Below the pieces are notes generated by a model. The model was not told where the DNA came from, made no database searches, and saw nothing but the letters and a program-made list of their open reading frames with translations. A stretch of 64,000 bases of DNA from contig BLAL01000012.1 in NCBI GenBank assembly GCA_015698045.1, forward strand, positions 558,001 to 622,000, given 5' to 3'. This document shows, in pieces, positions 7,584-17,019 of this stretch. Position 1 is the stretch's first letter. Each line of letters starts with the position of its first letter. The position numbers and the translations under genes are program-made. The stretch comes from Rhizophagus clarus (lineage: Eukaryota > Glomeromycota > Glomeromycetes > Glomerales > Glomeraceae).

Positions 7584-10500
7584 TTAACCATATAATTCGA
7601 TGATCTCGTCTATATCCGCTTCAGACGAATCATCTTTTTTATCTTCATGTAACTTCGATAATGTTCGATAGCGTGTAATTTCTAGGCCAACTACTTTGTA
7701 CCATGTGTTTCGGAAATCTGCTAGTAGCTTACACTCATCCAAATAATATGATGTTAAATATTGTTCTAAGGACATTGCTCGCTTCTTAGTAACTAATTTA
7801 TACATGCTTTCTCTATACTCTATATCAACCTCGGAAATTTCTTTAAGCAATGATGGAAGTTTTAAGCGGATAGATTCCTCTTGCTTATCTAGCGCATTGA
7901 GGAAGGATTGGCAATAAGAATTGTTAGTCAGACGTTCTCCCTTGTCGGCATAAGTAGTATCAAATAATTTTTTCGCGTAAATGCGTGCCCCTTCCCATAA
8001 ATGAGAAATGATGGTTTTATCTTTTTTCGGACCATCACGTAGGTTTTTGATATACCCCCTAATCCATTTTTCAGCCGATTTCTGCGCTAAGGTATCTCTT
8101 ATTTTTGATACCTCATCCCCATCCATTTCGTCTTCTTCCTCTTCATCTTCGTCCAGGTCGTCTTCATCCACTCTACTGTCATCCGCTTTATTTTCACCTG
8201 CTTTATTACCATCTTTTAACTTTTTTAAGGCTTCCAACACAATTTCAGATGATGGCTGGTGTCTATCATCATAGTTTATAAATCGCGCACAGAGCCCGAC
8301 AACACTTTTCAGATAATAGTTAATATCGATCTTTTTATCAAGATGTCTTGCCACTTCTGGGTACTCCATTTTGTCACCTACCTTCTGTGATGAATCATTC
8401 TCAACTACAACATATTCAAACCGCTCGCCTGGCTCTGGGATTTCATAAAGATAAGCCTCGGGTGTTAGACCCTTTTTTATGAGCCGTTTGGCATCTGCTT
8501 CTTCACGGGTATGTCTATCCCGCATTCGTGAAATGAAGCGCTGTACACTCTTGTTATTTTTATCGGGCCTCCACACAGCAGTTTTTATTATTTCATTAAG
8601 ATTTGTCTGCGAAATATCCCTTACAGTCTCTTTGAGCACGTCCTCTACAACCTGATGCAAGGTACGTGTATTGTTTACCCTCGTAGACTCTTCCATAATA
8701 CGTTTTCCTATTTTGCGGAAAATGCCAGACTGACCCCGTTTTACAGTCTCAATTCCCCGAATGAAAAGCTCTTTATTAAAATTTGGCTCACTCTCATGTG
8801 GAATGCCGTAGTATTTTTTCTTTCCAGTAAATACTACCGGAAATAAAACTTCCTCATATGCCATTTTAAGATACGACGATCCATTATCTTTTTTAAGAAA
8901 GTCATTAACTTCGTCGCGGAGTTTCTCCATCTCTTCCATAGAGATTTTTACCATTCTAGACCAATATTCTTCTTTCGAGATCCCACCATTACCGCTGTCA
9001 TATGCCTCATCGCATTCTTGAAAGTACCTTTCTGGAGGAACTAGATACAATGAATCAGTATCACCATATTTTATCTGAAAATCCCTACTTTTAACGAAGT
9101 CTGCGACAAGTTTGATATTTCTCTGTCCAGCTGATGTGACGCCCCCAGCCAGTGCTCGCAAGAAGAAGGGAGATTTACTATCCCCAGCAGTGCCATAAAA
9201 TGTATTCATGTACACCTTAAGAGCATTTTGTTTCGCATCTAAGCAAGAATAAACAAAACAAACTGAATCATATTCTGTCATGAATTCATGCTTTTCTTTA
9301 TTAATAAAATAGTATAGATTTTTGTTAAGGCTGGCACGTTTTTTCCCCCCGCTTTTGCTAAAATGTGCTCAATTGCTTCTGGTAGTGACAAATCTTTACC
9401 CATTAAACCTATTACCAGTTCCATATCTTCCTTTTTTTCTTTCACAGGGGCAAGGCGTTCCTTTATCTCATTCCGTTTGATAGATAAATATTCCAATATA
9501 GTAACGTAGAGACCCTTTTCTTCAGGAGTGTTATTATGCCTTATAGACCATGCGAGACAATCCTGATTATTGAATTTAAAACTAATTTCGTGGAGTTTTT
9601 ACCACTTTGTTCAGCACGCTCTCGAGATAAAATGATTTTATCAGGCGAGAGGTTGTATGTCATGATAAGGCTTGGATATAAAGATCTAAAGTCTAAGCCA
9701 GTTACAGGACGTTTATTTTCGAGCCCCTTTATTGGTGGGAAGACGTAGGCACCCGGGAATGATTCTGTTTCTGTTCGTTCTGAAATTGTACTGGTTAAAA
9801 TCCCTTCCCGCCATGCACTAGCATTTAAAAGATTGCTCACTTTCATTCCTATTGCAAAATAATGCGCATCGAATAACGATATAAATGCTATGCTCGCAAC
9901 CTCCCTGTACTCATTAATTACATTGTGCTTAATCATTAACCGCTGGCAACTAAGAGCGTCTATGATACAATATTCGGCTATTTCGCGCATTTGTTCAGCC
10001 GTTGTGGCATCAGCCTCTTTTAGTGCATTTCTGTAATACTTGAACATGCGGTTGAAAGGCATATCCAATTTACTTTCGAGCCCGCATTCGTCTAGGTAGA
10101 ATGCTAAACTACTCTTTTCGGCCTTAGAATAAAATTTCATAAAGCAAGGTCGGACATCGATAGCTACGCATCCCGGGATTTTGAGATGCTTTGAATGAAA
10201 TGGTATATCATTAACCTTTATTGCGTTATATTGGTATTGCCATTTTGTAATTTTTTCGAGGCTTGAATACTTTAATGACATTTGATTGAACACCCATTCG
10301 AGAACCCCTAATTTTTTCGCCTTCTCCACAATAAATCTCCAATCATATTGTGAATCATTAAAACCTATGTGTATATTTGGAGCTAAAAGCTTCCAACATA
10401 GTGCAAAAGCTTTTAGTAAATTAGTCTGGGATCCACATACGATTGTAATCCATCGCGGATCTGGCGCTGTTTCAACATCGACAAGACAGATTTGTTTTAA

Positions 10501-11385
10501 CGGTTCGGGATCATCTTTCCAATGAACTGTCATACAAATCATAAATACGTTAGATTCATCGCTCTGCGCAGTAGGGAATTTACCTAAACCAAGCGAACTA
10601 TATGTCTCTATATCCCATGTGAGAACAAGAGTTCGATCCCGTGAAAGGGTCGAGGAGAATAATGGATTATTATAATCGTCCTCACTTGTTGGATTGTAAT
10701 TATTCACAGAAACTTGGAAGTGATAAGTACCCCCTTGAATATGTTCGTGGAAATAATTACTTAACGTTGCCCAACTTGAAAGAGGTAATCCTTTTTCACG
10801 GGCTACTTTGCGGTAATAATATATTGGGGTTAGATCATCAGAAGCTGTACGGATACCGACTTCACGAACTGCCTTTAATGCATTATATCGGTCAAATTGA
10901 TTCCAAGTAATAACACGTATATATGATTTTTTCTCTGTATGATACCCTCGAAGTGGAAAAGCACTAATATTCTCGATCCCAAATTTTGATGTACCTTTGA
11001 GAGTATTGGATAATATATTTACTAATCTGGTCTTAAACGTAGATAGTGACATCTCTTCAGGTACTTCGACATCAAAGAAGGGCTTAATGCCTGTAATTTT
11101 TACGACTGCTTTTTGTCCATTAATCAAAGTACCAGTAATACGCAAAATATAGGAGGAGACACCATTTACATATTCGGAGGTATCATCACTAACTTCAGTA
11201 GGCATGAAATATATGGGTTGCTTGTCGGATAGGCTTTGTTGGAGTATAGCAGTCATCCCGTTATCATATTCTGCTACGATCTCATTACGTGATGGAAAAC
11301 CGGCTAAAGGGCTGGCGCCGGCGTAGCGGAAGGCTGGGGCGATTCCGGAGCGATCAGTTTGGTCGAAATTAGTTGGTGTATGCAT
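7584..11385 (-). CDS. Family B DNA polymerase (Polinton type), split by two -1 frame changes
   Basis: The likely start is ATG at 11385; an open frame reaches 11670 but only from TTG. First frame (to 9541): Exo I (TWDIETYS), Exo II (HIGFNDSQYDW), Exo III (EYCIIDALSCQRL) and motif A (GLDFRSLYPS). Near 9596-9600 the homology leaves this frame for -1, where AWSIRHNNTPEEKGLY and the palm/fingers residues up to LSIKRNEIKERL follow. Near 9339-9350 it leaves again by -1 and continues with motif B (KQNALKVYMNTFYG), motif C (YGDTDSLY) and the KKKYYG box, to the stop at 7584. All exonuclease and polymerase catalytic motifs are present. The C-terminal part has an acidic insert near 8105-8190. The family is protein-primed in Polintons. 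The two breaks are 1-nt events in A-runs: assembly error, decay or frameshifting. Confidence 0.82.
9339..9350 (-). other. Polymerase frame break 2 (G6-A6 run)
   Basis: On the coding strand the run is GGGGGG-AAAAAA-C. The upstream frame reads GGA-AAA-AAC and the downstream motif-bearing frame is -1. A-AAA-AAC is a canonical -1 slippery heptamer, but a single missing base in either homopolymer gives the same picture. Confidence 0.6.
9594..9602 (-). other. Polymerase frame break 1 (A5 run)
   Basis: On the coding strand GGT-AAA-AAC-TCC: homology changes from this frame to -1 (reading LHEISFKF and onward) at the five-A run 9596-9600. One more A would make the frame continuous. It is again AAA-AAC in the zero frame, like the break at 9339-9350. 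Confidence 0.6.
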
Positions 11386-11504
11386 GGTGTTAGTTCGAAA
11401 AGTTATACTATCTCTATAAATTTCGGAAATGTTTAATTTATTTTTTCCGGAGGATGTAAAAAGAGGCGTATAAGCAAATCGTAAATAAAAGGGAAACAGG
11501 TATA

Positions 11505-12075
11505 TACTTTTAGATGGGGGTAACTTCGGAATTATTATATAAAATATTGGAAGAAGCCCCCATCTTCCTAGATATGTACTCGGATATGGTATAGCCTCCG
11601 CGTAATATAGAGGTATACCAAAAAGAGATACGAAGTTGGCTGGCCCCTCTTGGACACTTCGGAGACACAAATAAATACATTCTTTCTAGGGTAGTCTTCT
11701 GCGTAATCATTATATAAAATATTGGCAGAAGACTACCCTAACACTAGTATGTGCTCCGGTATATATGACAGCTAGGGTAGGCAAGTGCGCAAAAATATTG
11801 GCAGAAGACTTATCCTCCTAGATATGTACTCGGATATAGCATAAAGCCTTCTTCGTAATCATTATATAAAAAATTGGAAGAAGGCTTCACCTATCTAGAT
11901 ATGTAGCCGGATATGATATGACAGCTAGGGTAGGCAAGTGCGCAAAAATATTGGCAGAAAACTTATCCTCCTAGATATGTACTCGGGTATGTCATCCAGG
12001 GTAGGTAACTTCGTAAACTATTATATAAATATTGGAAGATGCCTACCCTACCACTAGTATGTACTCGGGTATGGT
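11505..12075. repeat. Array of hairpin repeats with covarying stems
   Basis: At least four hairpins share the loop core TTATATAAA(A)ATTGG but have different, self-complementary stems. Arms are 11513-11527 with 11550-11564 (12 of 15 paired), 11687-11702 with 11725-11740 (16 of 16, TAGGGTAGTCTTCTGC), 11844-11854 with 11877-11887 (11 of 11, AAGCCTTCTTC) and 11998-12012 with 12035-12049 (13 of 15). Each is followed by a conserved spacer of the type CTAG(A)TATGTACTCGG(A/G)TATG. A block of about 72 bp with a weaker hairpin occurs twice (11765-11836 and 11918-11989, 153 bp apart). It lies just upstream of the polymerase, toward the presumed right end of the element, where an origin, terminal structure or promoter array would be expected. 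Confidence 0.7.
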
Positions 12076-12195
12076 ATAGATGGGCCAGCCACAATAATAC
12101 ATATCGCATCTCCAACTTCGGATGTGAAATAGGCATACATGTACCGGCATATGGGGTGAACTAATAGAACTATACTAATACATTACCACTTCTAT

Positions 12196-12590
12196 GAGCT
12201 ACTATGGTGCCAAAATGGATCCTAAAATCGGGTGACCAAAAATCGGCTAGAGTTATCATCATCATAGTGCCAGCCAAAACTAACCAATATGTTATATGAC
12301 GGAGGGTGTTCTGGTGTCGGAACAGTATCACGTGACTATGGCGCAGTAAGGCGCAGTACCGGCCAGCATTATTCCACAATTTCGGCCAGATACTTGGATA
12401 TAACAACTCGGCATCCAAGCTGGTCTGAAACTGGCAAACTAATAGAAACACTCAGGTTCCCTGCCAGTTCCATGACAGCTCCAGGATACTACCAGGTCAC
12501 TGTTATGGTGCCAAGCTGGATCCTCGAATCACATGCCCAAAAGATCGGCCGAAATTATGGCATAGTGTCAGCCGAAATTAATCGTAGATC
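12196..12590. repeat. Pair of diverged ~85-bp direct repeats
   Basis: The segment near 12201-12285 (ATGGTGCCAAAATGGATCCT and on) recurs near 12505-12590 (ATGGTGCCAAGCTGGATCCT and on), sharing the later GCCAGCC/TCAGCCGAAA part too. The spacing is about 300 bp. Frames that stay open here on both strands look accidental. This is probably old repeat debris outside the element. Confidence 0.5.
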
Positions 12591-12660
12591 TACTGCGCCA
12601 CCCGACACGATATTTTTTTACCACATTTTGGGATCTAGAAAGGCAACCAAATAAGCGCAA

Positions 12661-13125
12661 AAAAGGTAAGTACTTTAATATAGAATTTGACATTCAATCA
12701 GACACAGGAGGTCAGTATCAACAATAAATAACTTAAATTACAAATAGAGTAGAAACGGGAAGAAAAGAGAGGTAACTAGGTTAAAGTGTGGGTGATATTT
12801 AGATCATAACGTGGTAATAAAATCATACATAAGAGAAAAATATAGATACCAAGAAAGGTATAAAATATAGCTAGAATGTAAACAGAGATAACGTCGAAAT
12901 AAAAGAGTAGATTAAAGTGTAGTAACCAGATTATGTATTCAGATTAAAGCGTGGTGATCAAGTCATAGTAAGTAGATTATAGTATGGTAATTAGGTTATA
13001 GCGTGATAATTGGAGTTAAGTGTGACATCTAGATTATAGCGTGGTATTTAGATTTTAATGTGATATTTAGATTATAACGTGGTATCCAGATTACAGTATG
13101 GTATTTAGGTTATAGTGTGGTACTA
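12661..13125. repeat. Degenerate ~19-bp tandem repeat array
   Basis: From about 12900 the sequence is a run of 18-20-bp units with the pattern AGATTATAGYGTGGTATTT (for example 12974, 12993, 13031, 13050, 13069, 13088 and 13107). Earlier units (12661-12900) are more decayed. No gene is visible. The last unit forms an 11-bp inverted repeat (13106-13116 with 13122-13132). Confidence 0.6.
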
Positions 13126-13137
13126 TAACCTAGTCTA

Positions 13138-13187
13138 AGTGGGATATCACACTTTAATATAATTATATTAAAGTGTGATATCCCACT
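13138..13187. repeat. Perfect 50-bp palindrome
   Basis: Both halves (25 bp each, no spacer) are exactly complementary. The arm begins AGTGGGATATCACACTTTAA and is itself made of the ~19-bp tandem unit in inverted orientation. The centre is between 13162 and 13163. Confidence 0.95.
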
Positions 13188-13292
13188 GGAGTTACGTCAA
13201 ATCATGTGAGACAAACGGTGATAAATAAATTGATGTAACCTCTAATTTCGGAAACCCCCCTTTTTCTCTTCTTTCTTATTGCTTGACATACT

Positions 13293-13430
13293 ATGGCATG
13301 TTCAAAGATATTTTCAGAAGATTTACCAGAGTTGTTAAATGAAATTATACAATATTTTCATAATGATTATAAAACATTACATTCGTGTATATTGATCAAT
13401 AGATTATGGTGTCATTTAACGACACCCATC
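13293..13430 (+). pseudogene. F-box protein, N-terminal fragment
   Basis: From ATG at 13293, after a CT-rich leader, about 46 codons encode an F-box: DLPELLNEIIQYFHNDYKTL, then SCILINRLWCHLTTPI. This is the N-terminal F-box of the large fungal F-box/LRR-type families. Coding similarity stops at the edge of the inverted-repeat element (about 13423), after which the frame runs 17 codons into repeat DNA and stops. No downstream part of the gene is found on the far side of the element (17020 on), so this is a truncated copy, not a simple insertion. Confidence 0.65.
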
Positions 13431-16400
13431 CGACCGATCAACAAAGGCTCTAACCTTACATTTCATGTCTCAAGTGCCTAGGTTATATCCTTCATGGTCC
13501 ACCCATGGTTTCAACTCATGTCCGGGATACAACTTGACTAATATGCTATGTCATGGATAAAATACCCGTGTGCTACTAGTCATTCATAAGGAAATTCAAC
13601 ATCTCTTGTTATAGTTTGTAAATGATAATCCTATTTATCAAGTGCGGACATTTATGTCCGTGATATTTGTTGTCAGATGCTCATGATCCTCTTGTCAGAT
13701 ACAGACATTTATTTCCACGACGTTTGTTGTCTGTTGCTTACGATTCTTCTTGCTAGGTACGGACATTTATGTCTGTGATGTTTGTTGTCAGTGTGCTTGT
13801 TGTCAGGTACGGATAATATTTGTTATCAATTGTTCATGGTGCTTCTTGTCAGATACGGACATTTATGTCTGTGATATTTGTTGTCAGTTAGGTACGGGTG
13901 ATGTTTGTTTGCTTATAATATTTCTTGTCAGATATAAGCATTTATGTTCATGATATTTGTTGTCAGTTAATTAGCTCTTGTTTATGATATCTTTATTAAC
14001 AGACATAGACGTTTATGTCTATGATTTTCTAATTTTTTTAGGGGAAATGTATCAATGAAAGGTCACATGATAAACGTTGGAGTAGAACCAATGTGGTTAA
14101 ATAAGTTAGATTAATAATAATTACCAATATTGTTAAATAACAGTTGTTACCTTTTAATTAAACAATACTAGATTATTTATTGTAAATTTTTAAAAGACAT
14201 AATTCTATTATATCAATAATTAATAAAATAAAATCTATACAAATAGCAACAGTAAAGTTTTGCAAAAAAAACTTTTAATCATCCATCAAAACTACAAAAA
14301 AAAAACAAAAAAAAAAAATAATAACTATTAATCGATGTTATTGTTAAAAAGAAAAAAAATGGGGAAATTTCATAAAATTATAGTAAATAAATTATGACTT
14401 CCTGATCAATATTTGTTTTTGATCTTTATAATATCGGACTACATCTAAATATAATATTTTGTGCGGTCATGACACAGTACTTCTTATAAGCTTGCAAATC
14501 TTCAATGCTGTATTGGTCTAATTTCTGTAGTTTTAGTTTTCTATTAATTTTATGAAGTAAACTTTAGTTTATTTTTAAAAATTTCATTCCCTATTATTTC
14601 CTTTAAATCAAACTCTTTCTGAAGCTTTTTCAACTCATATATTTAATAACAAGTTAAAACGTCAATATATCTTTATTATTGACCAATTTTTTCTTGGAGT
14701 TTCCATAATAATAAACAAAAAAGCATTAATTTCATGTTGGTCTTCTGTTAGAGTTAAAATTCAGAACTTTTATAAATGAAAAAATATTTTTTTTTTGTCA
14801 TTTTGGTTCTATAATAATTAATTTTGTATCAATTAAAAACAAAGATTAGCTAATCATAATCAAATAGATTATTATAATTAAACACATGACTATTTTTTAA
14901 TAATTTGCAAAAAATATAAATTGTTCTATAGTTTCAGACCAATAAACAATTTGATACGTGTCTATATATCATATCGATATGAATAATAAATTTAATACGC
15001 AACGATACTTTGTGTAATTTGTGCATAATTTTATTGTAATGTCCTTTTTGTTTACATCTAATTAAAAGCATAATAAATATTCTTTACATTGTTTTAACTA
15101 TTTAAAAAATTCATGTTCGTGTATTAATGATAATATTTTGCAAATCACTGATCAGTTTGGCAAAAAATAAAAATTTAATTTTTTTTTTTTTTAGATAACG
15201 ATCATAGATCAGTTTTGTGGAGATCAACCAAACCTAAAAAATTTGTTGATCAACTTGTATTGTGTTTATATTCTAATTGTAATTTGATTTCAAAAAAAAC
15301 TTGATGAACGTACAAAATGCTGTATATATCAATATTTTGAATTTAAAAGAAAAGTAAATAATAAAAATATATGTATTGAATAAAAAAAAAAAAAAAAATT
15401 TAAAAGTTAACATGTAAATTTTTTTTCTTAATTTTATTATAATTTAAAATAATCCGTGAAAATTAAAACATCATTATAAAAACGAAACCAAAAATTTTCA
15501 TTTATTATTTTAATCTATAAAAAATTTTAATGTTGTATGCTACTATCAAGTCCTATAATCTTATATTACTAACTTCTTTTGTTATAATTAATAATATGAT
15601 AAATGTTTGTTCATATAGTTGTTAACAACCCACCTTGTTTTAATTATGACAATATTGCTACATAAAATGCTTGGATTGTAAACCAAAGTTATTCTATTGC
15701 TTAATTATTTTCATAATAAAATTAATTTATTTCATTATTCTATACATTTTGATTATTACCAGTTCAATTCATTCAATTCAAATGAAATTAAACTGTTACA
15801 ATTATATGTGATGAACAAGATGTTAACAATTTGCCTAAAAAGTATACATTTATTTTAGTTATTTTAAATTAGTACTCAAGTGAAAATAATTCAACTACTA
15901 TTATAACTTTGATGGAAACTTTCAATTCAGGAGATTAAAAGTTCAGAAAATTGTTACGATTTACGAAAATAGACTTGTAACTTGTTAATGATAGATCTAT
16001 AATTTCAAAGGATTTTTTTTTAAAATTGTATACTATATCTAGTCATATTATAATAATTATAATAATAAATTACAATTATTTATTAACTGAGAATTAACTA
16101 TTTATTTATTATATTAAGTAACTAGGTAAATGGGAACTGTTGGAGCATCTGTGTTATAATCACAAGATTATTTTTTATTGCTGCTCAAAACTCGATTGGT
16201 CAATACATAGCAGATATATCATTTTTTATCTTCTTTTAAAAATGATTAATAGAAAAGAAAAAGAAATCACAAAGGAATAGATACAAGAATTTCACCCAAC
16301 AGCAATTATGAAAATATTGCTGGAAGTTTTTCAGCAAGGTTAAGTGATATAGGAAAACCTCTTCAATAATTTATAGAACTATAATATTAATAACATGAAG

Positions 16401-17019
16401 GATGATATATATAAACATAAATAACTAATAATAATATATATTATAGTAAATATTAAGATATATTATCGTTATAAGCAGTTAAATAACTGGTAAGTAAGCT
16501 AACTAGGCAAATACCATCGATGATTATAAGCAAACCAAATAACTGAAAGTATATGTCATAAACATAACAGATAAATGTCTAGTATGTCAGAAATATCAAT
16601 GATAACAAATAAAAGTCCGTATCTATCAAGAAGTATAATGAAGCAACTGACGACAAATATCACAGACATCACCTGACAAGAAGCATCATGAGCAACAGAC
16701 AACAAACGTCACGGACATAAATGTCTGTATCTGACAAGAGACATCATGAGCGAGCAACTGACAACAAATATCACGGACATAAATGTCCGTACTTGATAAG
16801 AAGTATTATGAGACAAATATCACGGACATAAATGTCCGTACCTGATAAGTAGGATTATCGGATGTTACTGTATGGGCACTTTATCCATGATATAGCATGC
16901 AAGTCAGGGTATATCACGGACATGAGTTGAAACCATGGGCGGACCATGAAGGATATAACTTAGGCACTTGAGACATGAAATGTAAGGTTAGAGCCTTTGT
17001 TGATCGGTCGGATGGGGTG
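13423..17019. mobile_element. 3.6-kb non-coding terminal-inverted-repeat element
   Basis: The termini are inverted copies. The left end, 13423 onward, reads CACCCATCCGACCGATCAAC; the right end, 17019 inward, reads CACCCCATCCGACCGATCAA. Homology continues with few differences for over 110 bp (to about 13535 and 16905). Subterminal arrays in opposite orientation follow (13630-14000 and 16615-16850), built on GGACATTTATGTCC with (A/G)ATATTTGTTGTCAG. The interior (about 14040-16600) is very A+T-rich with no gene. I could not find a target-site duplication. It looks like a non-autonomous foldback-like DNA element. A frame on the minus strand overlapping the right end (16988-17449) looks accidental. 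Confidence 0.72.

Noticed and set aside
11505-12075. CRISPR-like array
   Set aside because: Units are not constant-length direct repeats with unique spacers; the conserved part is the loop and the variable part is self-complementary. The setting is eukaryotic.
12170-12654. Frames on both strands over the diverged direct repeats
   Set aside because: They overlap each other and the repeat copies; no motif or start context supports them.
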